From assembly GCA_013792075.1 (NCBI GenBank), contig VMSR01000260.1, positions 1 to 58,716 of the forward strand: a stretch of DNA of 58,716 nt, in the 5' to 3' direction. The notes under the pieces are model-generated. The model did no database searches and had not been told where the DNA came from. It saw nothing but the letters and a program-made list of their open reading frames with translations. The translations under genes were made by a program, and so were the position numbers. Shown here piece after piece: positions 33,262 through 42,983 of the stretch (its first letter is position 1; every line of letters begins with the position of its first letter). The stretch is from Desulfobacula sp. GTDB taxonomy: Bacteria > Desulfobacterota > Desulfobacteria > Desulfobacterales > Desulfobacteraceae.

Positions 33262-35242
33262 TGGGGTGTTCCTTTCGGGGGTCAGGTTTGGGGTGAAACA
33301 GATGAATACGGGTTTTAAAGTCAGCCAGGGCCGTATGCGGGCAGTTTTTCTGGAATCTGAGCTGAACATAAAGGGCTGTGATGGCCATGATCTCAGTTTG
33401 TAAATCCACTCTTTTTTCTCCACAGGCCCGGGCAAAATCCCAGGGGCCCTGGTGGGGTGGCCTCGCCAGACCCAGTTTGTCAAGGCGGAAGCAGAACTCA
33501 AAATAGGCCTGCCCCACCGGATCAGGCTTGTTCTTCTTTGGGCGGAGCAGCCAGAAAATAATTCCTGAAAACACTGCCAGGGCCCCAAGGGTCACCAGAA
33601 GAAGGACCAGGAGAGTGCCGGTAACGCCTTTCCATTTTTCCAGTCCCAGTTTTTGAAGAAAAGCTTTTTGTTCAAAATAGGAATACCCGGTAAACCAGGC
33701 TTCCCATCTCAGGTTGGCGGCTTCCAGGGCAAATTTTATTTTCCGGGCAAAGGAAAGGGTGCCGGCAGCCGATTCTGGGACTGCAGATGATCCGTCCGGG
33801 TTTGTTCTGATCCTGTCCGGCGCCACAGCCATGGTGGGATCCACCCGCACCCATCCCCTGTCCGGGTCAAAAAATTCCACCCAGGCATGGGCATAGGAAT
33901 TCCGGATGGTCAAATACCGGCTATAGGGATTGTGTTCCCCGCCCAGGTATCCGCCCACAATTCTGGCCGGAACGCCCAGAACATTCATCATGAACCCAAA
34001 GGCAGATGCATAGTGCTCGCAATATCCTTTTTTTTGATCAAGAAGAAAACTGTCAATGGGATGGCGCTCAGCCGTTGGGGGCGTCAGGGTATAGACAAAT
34101 GAATTTTCTTTGAAATAGGCCAGTAAAATCCGGCTTTTCTCTGTTGGTGTGTCCGTCATCCGGGCCAGCTCCATCGCCAGGGCTCTGGTTTTTGGGTTCT
34201 GGTTTTTTGATGGTGAGATGATGGCGGCGGCCATTTCTTCGGGCAAGGTGTTTTCGGCCACCTTTGTTTCACCAGACGTTTCCCCCGCAAGGGAAGTGGC
34301 CGTGTACCGGATTTTTTGTTTCACCGGGAGACGGGATTTTAAGACGCCGTCTTGGGTAAGGTCGGCCCATGGCGGACCCTTGACGGGTCTGTCCAATGCC
34401 ATGAGCCAGTGCGCGTTATGGGGTTCCAGAACAATGGTGTAGGTATGATTTTCCCCCAGGCGGGTCGGGGGCGGGGCCGGCGGGGCCGGCAGGGCCGACG
34501 CCCGGGTTGTCCAGGTTTTTCCGTCAAAGGCCTGGAACACGATTCCACGCCAATAAAGCTGTTCCGCCAATGGCAAAGGACCGTTAAACTCTGCCCTGAA
34601 AGCCGGGGTCTGGTCCATTGTCAGCCTGGAAACACTTCCCGGGCTCAGACGGTCTGAAAAACCGCTCCTGCCAAGGGTCTTGTCCTCAACTCCGAACAAA
34701 CTTCCCGGAAGCCTGGGAAAGAGTAAAAATAGAAGTACCATCAGGGGGATGGCCTGGGCCATGATCCTGGCCGCCATGTTCAGGCTTTGTCTGAAAGGGT
34801 CCTGGGGGGCATTGACCCGGACAAGGGCGATGGTGGTCACAAATACGCTGAAAAACATGTAGAACACAATGAACATGGATTCCGACCGGAACAGGCTGGT
34901 AATGATGATGAAATAGGTCAGGAGGACGGTGATCATCTGGTGGCGGTGGGTGGCCATTTCAAAGGGTTTTATGGCGGCCATGAGGGCCAAAAGCCCGATA
35001 AAGGTATCTGCCCCGATCCGGAAACGATAGGTCAGGAGCAGTCCGGCGATTGACGCAAAGGCCAGGGCGTACCGAACCATGTTTCCCGGCAGGGGCCACC
35101 CTGTTTTCAATTGTACCAGGACATACCCCCACATGACAAGACACCAGGCGTTGATCCACAGGGGCAGTCCAGGTGTATGGGGGGCAATGGCCACCACAAG
35201 GGCGCCAATGACGGGAAGAACATGGGCGGATTCTGCTTTCAC
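33242..35242 (-). CDS. Membrane transglutaminase-like protein (TgpA type)
   Basis: 666 residues. About six to seven N-terminal membrane helices (10-175, DUF3488-like), a large periplasmic region with a transglutaminase core, and a last membrane helix near 545-570. The triad is present: Cys408 in 'KKGYCEHYASAF', His452 in 'SYAHAWVEF' and Asp468 in 'VRVDPT'. TgpA of Pseudomonas is essential and may modify periplasmic proteins or peptides. The GTG start overlaps the DUF58 stop by four bases, with AAGGAT upstream. The set MoxR, DUF58, transglutaminase is a widespread gene group of unknown overall function. Confidence 0.9.
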   Translation of the reverse strand: MKAESAHVLPVIGALVVAIAPHTPGLPLWINAWCLVMWGYVLVQLKTGWPLPGNMVRYALAFASIAGLLLTYRFRIGADTFIGLLALMAAIKPFEMATHRHQMITVLLTYFIIITSLFRSESMFIVFYMFFSVFVTTIALVRVNAPQDPFRQSLNMAARIMAQAIPLMVLLFLLFPRLPGSLFGVEDKTLGRSGFSDRLSPGSVSRLTMDQTPAFRAEFNGPLPLAEQLYWRGIVFQAFDGKTWTTRASALPAPPAPPPTRLGENHTYTIVLEPHNAHWLMALDRPVKGPPWADLTQDGVLKSRLPVKQKIRYTATSLAGETSGETKVAENTLPEEMAAAIISPSKNQNPKTRALAMELARMTDTPTEKSRILLAYFKENSFVYTLTPPTAERHPIDSFLLDQKKGYCEHYASAFGFMMNVLGVPARIVGGYLGGEHNPYSRYLTIRNSYAHAWVEFFDPDRGWVRVDPTMAVAPDRIRTNPDGSSAVPESAAGTLSFARKIKFALEAANLRWEAWFTGYSYFEQKAFLQKLGLEKWKGVTGTLLVLLLVTLGALAVFSGIIFWLLRPKKNKPDPVGQAYFEFCFRLDKLGLARPPHQGPWDFARACGEKRVDLQTEIMAITALYVQLRFQKNCPHTALADFKTRIHLFHPKPDPRKEHPIETTLP

Positions 35243-36147
35243 GGTACATCCTTGTGCAAGGGATTCTTTTCCCGAAGATCAAACAATGCCAATGCCTTTA
35301 AACAAAGGTGCTGATGGGCTTTTCCCCTGGCGGGATTTTTGACAAACCCGGGCAATCTTAGTCCGTATTCCATTTGCCGGCGGTCTGCCCAAAGGATATT
35401 GTGACAGAGCAAGGAGAGTTTGACCTCAGTGTCTTTGCCCGGGACGGCAGTAAAATCCAGCATCACCCAGGGATTGTCTTCGGCAGTAAAATCCTTGACA
35501 AACATCCCCCTGCCCCTGGACAAGGCCTTCCAGGAAATCCGGTTGATACTGTGACCGGGCTGGTATTGTTTTAAGCCCTGGAAATCGTCGGGTCCCTGGC
35601 GGGCAGTTGTTTCTTCCCCGTCGGGTAAAAGAGTGCCGGAGGTCGATCTGAAGGGGCCCGGCAGAGGATGGGGATAGACAAGGCAGCTTGTCTGAGCCGG
35701 CAGGGTGGCGCAAAAGGTGAAGAGTCCAAAGGGATAGCGGCTGGATAGGGTCAGGAATTCGGGGCGCAGCACACCCCTTTTGGGGGCAGGCACCCTCATT
35801 TGAAGGGTCTTATGCCGGTCAACGGATACAAAGACAGGTTCCTGTTCGGCCAGGGAAAATGTAACAGACCGGCACGCGGTTCCAGGAGCCGTGACCCGGA
35901 CGGGGAAAACGGCGGACCGGCCTGCAAAAACGGGTATTGGAGATAAAAAAGCCAGATCAATCCCCACCAGGTTTCGAATCGAGTGGACCATGGAGATCAG
36001 GGCCATGCCCCCCAGCAGAAAGACAAGAATAAATCCGGCATTGTTGTTGTAGTTGATGGACCCCAAAAGCATGGCAATGAGAATGGCCATGAACAAGAAT
36101 CCGTGTTGGGTGGGGAAAATGGACAAATGTTTCCGGTGTAATTTCAT
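35239..36147 (-). CDS. DUF58-domain membrane protein
   Basis: 302 residues from ATG 36147 (the ORF extends further into the MoxR gene but the extra 62 residues are frame shadow). Two adjacent membrane helices at about 15-55 ('FLFMAILIAMLLGSINYN', 'FILVFLLGGMALISMVH'), a beta-rich middle part and the DUF58 signature 'DDFQGLKQYQPGHSINRISWKALSRG' (about 190-215, split) followed by 'VKDFTAEDNPWVMLDFT'. DUF58 proteins have a von Willebrand-like fold and are partners of MoxR ATPases. The gene lies 40 bases after moxR and overlaps the transglutaminase gene by four bases. Confidence 0.87.
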   Translation of the reverse strand: MKLHRKHLSIFPTQHGFLFMAILIAMLLGSINYNNNAGFILVFLLGGMALISMVHSIRNLVGIDLAFLSPIPVFAGRSAVFPVRVTAPGTACRSVTFSLAEQEPVFVSVDRHKTLQMRVPAPKRGVLRPEFLTLSSRYPFGLFTFCATLPAQTSCLVYPHPLPGPFRSTSGTLLPDGEETTARQGPDDFQGLKQYQPGHSINRISWKALSRGRGMFVKDFTAEDNPWVMLDFTAVPGKDTEVKLSLLCHNILWADRRQMEYGLRLPGFVKNPARGKAHQHLCLKALALFDLREKNPLHKDVP

Positions 36148-36187
36148 ACAGGCTCTTTTGTTTATGGTTGGGCAAGGCCGGCGACTG

Positions 36188-37108
36188 TCAGACGGGGACC
36201 GGCACTTTTCGGAACATTTCCACCAGCCTGTCTTTGGGAATTCCCCCAAGGTCCCGGCGATACCTGAGCCGATGGCCGGCCACCCAGGGCAGTATGTGCT
36301 GAAGGTCTTCGGGCAGGGTGTGATCCCTGCCATGGAGAAAGGCCCAGGCCCTGGATGCCCGCAGCAGGGACAGGCCGGCCCGGGGGGAGAGCCCGATCTG
36401 GAAATCAGCTGAGGTCCGGGTGAACTCTAAAAGATCCTGGAGATAGGCCAGGAAGGTGTCTGAAGAATGGACCCGGTCTATCTGGGCCTGGATACTAAGG
36501 ACATCCTTCTGGGCCATGCAGCAGGCAAGTTCGGCCATGGCCTGGTCCGCGCCTTCTCCTTTGAGGATTTTTTTTTCCGCCGCCCGGTCCGGGTATCCCA
36601 GGGCAATGCGCATGAGGAACCGGTCCATTTGAGATTCGGGCAGCAAAAAGGTGCCGGCCTGCTCCAGCGGATTCTGGGTGGCAATGACAAAAAAAGGGTT
36701 TTCCAGGGGCCGGGTCTGGCCCTCAAAGGTTACCTGTCCTTCTTCCATGGCCTCCAGCAGTGCGCTCTGGCTTTTCGGGGTGGCCCGGTTGATCTCATCG
36801 GCCAGAAAGACCTGGGTAAATATGGGCCCGGCATGGAAGTGGAATTTACCTGTGTTCTGATCAAAGACAGACATGCCCAGGATATCCCCGGGCAAAAGAT
36901 CTGCCGTGAACTGCATTCGCTGGAATTTCAACCCCATGCATTTGGCCAATACCTTGGCCAGGGTTGTTTTGCCAATGCCGGGAAAGTCTTCAATCAACAA
37001 ATGACCCCTGGCAAAAAAACAGGTCAGGGCCAGGCGGATCTGGGGCTTTTTCCCCAGAACCACACTGGAAATCCGGTTCACCATATCCTCAAATTCCTGG
37101 GTCATCAT
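36188..37108 (-). CDS. MoxR-family AAA+ ATPase
   Basis: 306 residues. Walker A 'DFPGIGKTTL' at 41-50, Walker B 'VFLADEINRATPKSQSALLEA' (short form VFLADEINR), sensor-1 'VIATQNPLEQAGTFLLPESQ' and sensor-2 'GLSPRAGLSLLRASRAWAFL'. MoxR ATPases act as chaperones that insert metal or assemble complexes, often with a DUF58/VWA partner, which is the next gene. The tandem ATG at 37108/37105 has AGGA about ten bases upstream. It starts six bases after the pepA stop. Confidence 0.94.
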   Translation of the reverse strand: MMTQEFEDMVNRISSVVLGKKPQIRLALTCFFARGHLLIEDFPGIGKTTLAKVLAKCMGLKFQRMQFTADLLPGDILGMSVFDQNTGKFHFHAGPIFTQVFLADEINRATPKSQSALLEAMEEGQVTFEGQTRPLENPFFVIATQNPLEQAGTFLLPESQMDRFLMRIALGYPDRAAEKKILKGEGADQAMAELACCMAQKDVLSIQAQIDRVHSSDTFLAYLQDLLEFTRTSADFQIGLSPRAGLSLLRASRAWAFLHGRDHTLPEDLQHILPWVAGHRLRYRRDLGGIPKDRLVEMFRKVPVPV

Positions 37109-37114
37109 GGGCGG

Positions 37115-38656
37115 CTATTCCTGTTTTAATTTTCCCATTGTCCAGTTTTTGATCAGGGTAAGAAAGGTTCTGACCCCAATGCCGGAAGGTCCCTTGGGAA
37201 TATAGGATTTTTCCGTAAAATCCCAGGCAGTTCCGGCAATATCCAGATGGGCCCAGGGGGTTTTGCCCACAAAATTGGACAGATAGGCGGCCGCTGTAAT
37301 GGTGCCACCGGGCTTGCCCCCGATGTTTTTAATATCCGCCACCTTGGATTCGATCTGTTTTTTATAATGCTTGTTCAAGGGCAGTCTCCACAGGGGCTCT
37401 CCCGCCTGCTTGCCGGCCTCTTCCAGGGATTTTGCCAGGGCATCGTTGTTGGAGATCAGTCCCGAGTAGTGATGGCCCAGCCCGATGATGACAGCGCCTG
37501 TGAGGGTGGCCACATCCACCACGCAATCCGGGGCATATGTTTTAATCCCATAGGCCAGAGCATCGGCCAGGATCATCCGGCCTTCGGCATCGGTGTTGAC
37601 GATTTCAGCAGTCACCTGGTTAAAGTGACGGATGATGTCTCCGGGTCTTACGGCAGAACCGCTGGGCATATTGTCCGTGGCCGGGATAATGGCCACCACC
37701 CCGATATTGGGTTTTTCCTCTCCCACGGCCTGCATGGCGGCAAGCACGGCTGCCCCTCCGGCCATGTCATATTTCATTTCTTCCATGCCCGCCGAAGGCT
37801 TCAGGCTGATGCCGCCGGAGTCAAAGGTAATCCCCTTGCCCACAAGCAGAAGGGTTTCTGATTTTTTTTCCGGCTGGTATTCCAGTATCACCATCCGGGG
37901 GGGAATGGCAGATCCCTGGTTTACGGCAAGAATACCGCCCATGCCCAATTTTTCCATCTCTTTTTTTTCAATACATCGATAAGTGAGCCCATGGGTTTTG
38001 GCAAGCGCCTTGGCAAAGGCTGCAAAATCCGCCGATGTCCAGCCGTTTCCCGGCTCATGGGCCATGTCCCGTGCAGCACAGGCGGCCTGGGCCCAGATTC
38101 TGCCCTGGGTTACGCCTTTGCGGACAGATTTGACAGAGGATTTGCAGGCAAATTTAATGGCCTCAAGCCCGGGATAGTCGGTATCCTTCCGGGTGGTTTG
38201 TTTGTATTTCGCAAACCTGTAATCCCCCAGCAATAGTCCTTCAATAAGGGCTTTGGCCACCTGTTCCGGCCCCGGAATATCCAGGGCGGGCAGGCAGAGG
38301 ACTATCTCTTTGGCCCGGATTTTTTCGCAGGCGCCGGCCAGGTGGCCCCCGGCTTCCCGGAGGCTGTCACAGACCATGGCCGCATCTTTTTCCGATTGGA
38401 TTTCACCAAGCCCCAGGACCAGTATGCGTTTGGCACTGGCGTGTTTTTTCTTTGTGCCGGTTGGGGGGTAATAAAAGAGCTGCTCTCCCTCCTTTGCTTT
38501 AAAATCCCCCAGGTCAAAGGCCTTTTTTACCGGGTCCATGACGGCAGTGTCACAAAGGGGAGCCTTGTCTTTAACCTGGATTGCCAGATAGACCAGAAGG
38601 TCTGTTTCAAAGGAATCAACGACTTTGTCTGTGGTGGTCACGCGGGTTGTTTTCAT
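37115..38656 (-). CDS. pepA: Leucyl aminopeptidase (M17, PepA)
   Basis: 513 residues, cytoplasmic hexameric metallo-aminopeptidase. The C-terminal catalytic domain has 'VGKGITFDSGGISLKP' (metal and carbonate site), 'DMAGGAAVLAAM', and the signature 'NTDAEGRMILADAL'. The N-terminal domain (1-175) is more variable. I chose the ATG at 38656 rather than the upstream in-frame GTG at 38665 because AGAAGG is eight bases before it. It heads a minus-strand operon pepA, moxR, DUF58, transglutaminase, mutY, with gaps of 6 and 40 bases and two overlaps. Confidence 0.95.
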   Translation of the reverse strand: MKTTRVTTTDKVVDSFETDLLVYLAIQVKDKAPLCDTAVMDPVKKAFDLGDFKAKEGEQLFYYPPTGTKKKHASAKRILVLGLGEIQSEKDAAMVCDSLREAGGHLAGACEKIRAKEIVLCLPALDIPGPEQVAKALIEGLLLGDYRFAKYKQTTRKDTDYPGLEAIKFACKSSVKSVRKGVTQGRIWAQAACAARDMAHEPGNGWTSADFAAFAKALAKTHGLTYRCIEKKEMEKLGMGGILAVNQGSAIPPRMVILEYQPEKKSETLLLVGKGITFDSGGISLKPSAGMEEMKYDMAGGAAVLAAMQAVGEEKPNIGVVAIIPATDNMPSGSAVRPGDIIRHFNQVTAEIVNTDAEGRMILADALAYGIKTYAPDCVVDVATLTGAVIIGLGHHYSGLISNNDALAKSLEEAGKQAGEPLWRLPLNKHYKKQIESKVADIKNIGGKPGGTITAAAYLSNFVGKTPWAHLDIAGTAWDFTEKSYIPKGPSGIGVRTFLTLIKNWTMGKLKQE

Positions 38657-38830
38657 TGGGGTCACCTTCTATATGAATGGGAAACATTAATGGTTTGGTA
38701 TCCGATGTGTTAAAATTAACACGAATCTTAAGTTATGTAAAAGGTTTTGGCGTGTTGATTTTTTATGGAGGGACCTGCTACCCCTCCCGCTGCGGGGCCT
38801 TCGACCTGGAAAAACCATGCTTGGAAACCC

Positions 38831-41395
38831 TTAAATGGGGAGTTTGATAATAAAGGATGTTCCCTTGTCCGGCGAGGATTCCACGGTCAGTTGTCCGTTA
38901 TGGTTTTCCGTTATGATGAAATAGGAGACAGACAACCCAAGCCCGGTACCAATGCCCACTTCCTTGGTGGTGAAAAAAGGTTCGAAAATTCGTTTTCGGA
39001 TCTCTTCGGGGATAGCGGGTCCATTGTTCCCTATTTCAACTGCCGCCATGTTCCGCTCTAGAAAATATCGGATAACAAACCTGGGAAAGGCAACTTTGGC
39101 CTCGGACATGGCCTCGGCCCCGTTTTTCAGGATATTAAACAATACCTGCTGGATTTTGGTTTTCTCGCAGGGGACCGGCGGGAGATCGTCCTCGATTTTC
39201 CGGAGAATCTCCATGGTGCGCAGATCATATTTTTTTTTCAGGTTGTAGTCATTTCTCACAAGGTCCAGGGTGGCCTCCATCATGTCGTGCAGGTAATGGC
39301 TGGATCGTCTGCTGTCGCTTTTGCGGCTGAATGACAACATATTGTCAACGATTCTTGCGGCCCGTTTTCCCGAAGAGACCACCTGGTCCATCATGTGGAA
39401 AATGCCCCTGTCTTCCATGTAGCCTTGGATAAGGTCCAGGGATATACCCTGTTTTTGTGCAGCCTTGATATTGGCCGGCAATGGTTTGGACAGGCGGTTC
39501 CGGATGACCTGGGCGTTCTGGAGGATTCCGGCAAGGGGGTTGTTGATCTCATGGGCCATGCCGGCTGCCAGGCCGCCCACGGACATCATTTTTTCGGACT
39601 GGACCATCATTTCTTCTATCTTTATCCGCTTGCTGATGTCATCCACCCGGATAACCGCACCCGGGGTATTCCCTGACAGGATGGGGTAAATGATAATATC
39701 GGTCACAAATTTGTTGGTATCAATGATCAGGAGCATCTTTTCTTTCCTTTGCACCTGCTGGTTTTTGATGGCCAGAAAAATATCGGGGATAATCCCGGCC
39801 AGTTGGGAAAAGACCTTGTCCAGGGGGTTTTTTCGGGCATGGTCGGCAGGGATACCGGTCATCCGTTCGGCCTCAAGGTTCCACTGGGTGACCATCCCCT
39901 TGTCATCTACCCCGATGAGAATGGATGGCATGGAATCGATGATGCTTCTGACATAGTCCCGGGCGAATCGAAGTTCTTTTTCCACTTTTTTAATCCGGGT
40001 AATATCCGTATAATTGACCACCATACGGGTCTGTTTTCCGTCCTTGTCCCGGTACAAGGAGGCGTTTATGCTGACATCCAGAAGCGATTTGGATTTTGTG
40101 TACCGCTGGGTGATAAAATCAAAATTTCCGGCAGGGTTTGTGTAGGTCCGGCGGACAGCTTCTGCCGTGGCCTGTTCCTGGTTTTCAGGAACAAAATCAA
40201 GGGGTGCGCCGACCAGCTCTTCGCGGTCCCAGCCAAATACCCGGGTAAACGCAGGATTGACGTAGGTTACCTCCCCTTTTTCCGAATAATAGACAATGGG
40301 GGTGGGGGAGGCCTCCAACATGGTTCTGTGTTTTTCTTCACTCGCCCTCAGGGCGGATTCTGTCTGTTTTTGTTCGGTAATATCCCTTAAAACGATGAGC
40401 CAGCCGATCTGTTTTCCTTTGGAGAGCAGTAAGGGAGAGATTCTTAAGTGCCATTGCCTGACAGTGTTGTTTATCTTAAGGTCAGTCTCAACTTCAATGG
40501 CTGTTTTTTTTCGGTGGGTGTCGACAAGGGTGAAAAGATCGGAAAATAATTCTTGCGCCGCATCCTGGCCCGGTGTAAATGTTTTGAGGGCAAAGATGTT
40601 CGCACTGGCCGTGTTAATCTCCATGACCCTGTCGTCCATATCCAGAACAATTACGGGATCTCCCATGCCGTCCATGACGGCTTCATGGGCAAGGGGAATC
40701 AGGTTTAACAGTTGATACCGCAGAAGGCCCCAGGCAAATAAACTTCCGCTGATCATAAAGGAAAAGGGAGTCAGATCCAGGTAGCGTAGTGTCTGGAAAC
40801 CGAACAGGTAGGATACATTGCACAGCCAGGGAACCAGAATGCCCGATAAAAGAATGGTCAGCTGTTTTCGGTAAACGCCCCTGGACGATACAAATGCTTT
40901 CACCAGGACCAGGGTTGCCCAGAAGAGCAACCCGTAGGAAAAAGCCACATAGCCCCAGAAGCCAGATGCCCGATTGTACATGACCACCTGGAAGGCGGAA
41001 TTTGATTCCAGCCAGGCATGGTGCCACATCATGCCGTGGAATTCATTGGTTGCGGCCAGAAAGATGGTCAGAACCGGGACCATTAAGAAAATAAAATCCA
41101 GCTGTTTTTTCAGAGGATAGGCTTTCCCGGTGGCGCTGCAAATGAATTTAAACATCAGAACGCCCACCCAGGCGGCACCGATATATTCAACCCGGACCCA
41201 CCAGAGTTTTAAGAAAAGGGTGGGGCTTAAAAATTCCATGCCATACCCCATGGACCAGACGGAAACACCTGCCATGAGCAGCGAAAGCTGCCGGGCGCTG
41301 GTTTTATAGCGGTAGTGGGTCAGGTAGATGGCGATGGCGGCGCTGATCATCCCGGAAATCAGGGAGAAAAAGCCGTATAATTGGGTCCAGTTCAT
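38831..41395 (-). CDS. Sensor histidine kinase, 7TM + three PAS domains
   Basis: 854 residues. Seven membrane helices in residues 5-225 correspond to the histidine-kinase N-terminal 7TM region, followed by PAS domains at about 235-340, 350-470 and 475-590, a HisKA dimerisation domain with His615 in 'GMAHEINNPLAGIL', and HATPase_c with N-box 'FNILKNGAEAM' and G-box 'GIGTGLGLS' (814-822). There is no receiver domain, and no response regulator gene is next to it, so it is an orphan kinase. The N-terminal 7TM part may bind a small ligand. A 174-base gap with no recognised terminator separates it from pepA. Confidence 0.92.
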   Translation of the reverse strand: MNWTQLYGFFSLISGMISAAIAIYLTHYRYKTSARQLSLLMAGVSVWSMGYGMEFLSPTLFLKLWWVRVEYIGAAWVGVLMFKFICSATGKAYPLKKQLDFIFLMVPVLTIFLAATNEFHGMMWHHAWLESNSAFQVVMYNRASGFWGYVAFSYGLLFWATLVLVKAFVSSRGVYRKQLTILLSGILVPWLCNVSYLFGFQTLRYLDLTPFSFMISGSLFAWGLLRYQLLNLIPLAHEAVMDGMGDPVIVLDMDDRVMEINTASANIFALKTFTPGQDAAQELFSDLFTLVDTHRKKTAIEVETDLKINNTVRQWHLRISPLLLSKGKQIGWLIVLRDITEQKQTESALRASEEKHRTMLEASPTPIVYYSEKGEVTYVNPAFTRVFGWDREELVGAPLDFVPENQEQATAEAVRRTYTNPAGNFDFITQRYTKSKSLLDVSINASLYRDKDGKQTRMVVNYTDITRIKKVEKELRFARDYVRSIIDSMPSILIGVDDKGMVTQWNLEAERMTGIPADHARKNPLDKVFSQLAGIIPDIFLAIKNQQVQRKEKMLLIIDTNKFVTDIIIYPILSGNTPGAVIRVDDISKRIKIEEMMVQSEKMMSVGGLAAGMAHEINNPLAGILQNAQVIRNRLSKPLPANIKAAQKQGISLDLIQGYMEDRGIFHMMDQVVSSGKRAARIVDNMLSFSRKSDSRRSSHYLHDMMEATLDLVRNDYNLKKKYDLRTMEILRKIEDDLPPVPCEKTKIQQVLFNILKNGAEAMSEAKVAFPRFVIRYFLERNMAAVEIGNNGPAIPEEIRKRIFEPFFTTKEVGIGTGLGLSVSYFIITENHNGQLTVESSPDKGTSFIIKLPI

Positions 41396-41525
41396 GTTCT
41401 TTATATTACAATAGTTGGGGGCGAATGCAAACCACCTTTTTAGATGGGGAAAATTATTTTAGTTTCAGCAGAAACAGTTCAAATTCATCCTTATTCTTGA
41501 TTTCTCTTTCTGCTATGCCTATAGT

Positions 41526-41547
41526 AATTTACACCTTTGCGTAAATT
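41526..41547. promoter_or_regulatory. 7-bp inverted repeat upstream of SH3/M48 operon
   Basis: AATTTAC (41526-41532) and GTAAATT (41541-41547) are exact reverse complements around eight bases, 54 bases before the SH3 gene. The spacing fits a dimeric regulator site near a promoter. No regulator is identified. The whole 41396-41600 gap holds no gene. Confidence 0.35.
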
Positions 41548-41600
41548 GTATTTAACCTGGGTATCATCCACAGATAATCCTTGTCTGAAAGGAGCTTGCC

Positions 41601-42026
41601 ATGGACAAATCAATGAGTGTTCACGTTAGACAAAGCCATGTCCGGGAAAAACCGTCGTTTCTCGGCAGGATACTGGCCCGGTTGTCCCATGGGGACAGAG
41701 TGCTTGTTCTGGACGACAAAACAGACTGGTTCGATGTCAGGGTTGAGGCCACAGGCGCCCGGGGGTTTATGCACACCTCCGCCCTTACCATAAAAAAGGT
41801 GATTTTAAATCCAGGAGAACAAGCGGTGGAAAAGACCGCCACCAGTGACGAATTCGCCCTGGCGGGAAAAGGGTTTAATGAAAGCGTGGAAGGCCGTTTC
41901 CGGGCAGAGAATCCCCATTTGAATTTTGGCAGCATTGATCGAATGGAAGCGTACGGGGTGTCTGAGGACCAAATGCGGCAATTTCTTTTTGCAGGCAAGG
42001 TAATGCCCAAGGGAGAACCCCTATGA
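41601..42026 (+). CDS. Small SH3-domain protein
   Basis: 141 residues with no signal peptide. The first 60 residues are a bacterial SH3-like fold ('SVHVRQSHVREKPSFLGRIL', 'DWFDVRVEATGARGFMHTSAL'). The C-terminal 70 residues are polar and unassigned. AAAGGAG lies eight bases before the ATG. Its last four bases (ATGA) overlap the M48 protease gene, so translation is coupled. SH3-like folds bind proline-rich or peptidoglycan partners; an adaptor for the M48 protease is a reasonable guess. Confidence 0.8.
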   Translation: MDKSMSVHVRQSHVREKPSFLGRILARLSHGDRVLVLDDKTDWFDVRVEATGARGFMHTSALTIKKVILNPGEQAVEKTATSDEFALAGKGFNESVEGRFRAENPHLNFGSIDRMEAYGVSEDQMRQFLFAGKVMPKGEPL

Positions 42027-42952
42027 AAGAGACCACCCGGAGAGATTTTCTAACCGCAGCCGGAACCTGTGCCGCCGCCGGACTCTTGTTCACCGGCTGT
42101 AAAACCATGGAGGCGGTAACCCAGATAATGGAAGTGGCATCCGTGGACACCGGCCCCGTCACTTCCTCCCAGGTTCAGTCCGCAGTCAAGGTGGGTCAGG
42201 CGGTTGCAAAAACCTTTGAAAGCTTTACACCGGAGCAGGAGTACTATATCGGCCGTACCGTGGGGGCCATGGTGCTGGAAAAATATCCCCCCTTTAACCA
42301 GACGATTGCCAATACCTATATAAACATGTTGGGACAGACCCTTGCCGCTGCATCGGACAGACCGGACACCTTTGGGGGATACCGGTTTCAGATTCAGGAT
42401 TCCGATGAGATCAATGCCTTTGCCGCCCCCGGCGGATTTATTTTTGTTACCCGGGGGCTTGTCCGGTGCTGCAAGGATGAAGATGCCCTGGCCGCTGTCC
42501 TGGCCCATGAAATCGGCCATGTCCAGGAAAAACACGGTCTGCGGGCCATTAAACAATCCAGGATCACCTCGGCCCTTACCACCATCGGCCTTGAAGGGGC
42601 GAAACAGTTCGGGGGAAAAGAACTTGCAGCCCTGACCCAGACCTTTGGGGAGAGCATCACGGATATTACCCAAACCCTTATCGTAAATGGCTATTCCAGA
42701 ACATTGGAAAGCCAGGCAGACCTTGCTGCCGCAGATATCCTTACCCGTGTGGGCTACTCCCCCCAGGGGCTGCTTGAAATGCTGACCCAGATGCAGACCC
42801 GCATCAAACCGGGATCCCTGGATTTTGCAAGGACCCATCCGTCTCCTTTGGACAGGATAAAGGCCCTGGAACCCGAGATCGGCAAATTCATCCCCTATTC
42901 CCAGCCCAGGGTCCGGCTGGAAAGGTTTATCAAGTATATTGCCTGGGTTTAA
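42023..42952 (+). CDS. M48-family metalloprotease lipoprotein
   Basis: 309 residues. The N terminus 'MKETTRRDFLTAAGTCAAAG' carries a twin-arginine motif, and 'LLFTGC' is a lipobox, so it is a Tat-exported lipoprotein by prediction. The zinc motif HEIGH ('AHEIGHVQEKHG') is near residue 162, preceded by 'NAFAAPGGFIFVTRGL' and followed by 'ESQADLAAADIL' with the third zinc ligand Glu. These are BepA/LoiP-like periplasmic proteases that handle outer-membrane proteins. It overlaps the SH3 gene by four bases and its stop overlaps the long form of the following cyclase ORF. Confidence 0.92.
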   Translation: MKETTRRDFLTAAGTCAAAGLLFTGCKTMEAVTQIMEVASVDTGPVTSSQVQSAVKVGQAVAKTFESFTPEQEYYIGRTVGAMVLEKYPPFNQTIANTYINMLGQTLAAASDRPDTFGGYRFQIQDSDEINAFAAPGGFIFVTRGLVRCCKDEDALAAVLAHEIGHVQEKHGLRAIKQSRITSALTTIGLEGAKQFGGKELAALTQTFGESITDITQTLIVNGYSRTLESQADLAAADILTRVGYSPQGLLEMLTQMQTRIKPGSLDFARTHPSPLDRIKALEPEIGKFIPYSQPRVRLERFIKYIAWV

Positions 42953-42983
42953 ACCGGGCATAGAAGGCAAAGGGCTCAAAAGA

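Noticed and set aside
33262-33588. Longer MutY N terminus from the maximal ORF
   Set aside because: It lies inside the transglutaminase gene in another frame, and the TTG at 33261 gives the normal distance to the LPWR motif.
38660-38830. GC-rich GGAGGG...CCCTCC inverted repeat as terminator after the 7TM kinase
   Set aside because: Six-base arms only, and no T-run on the kinase strand.
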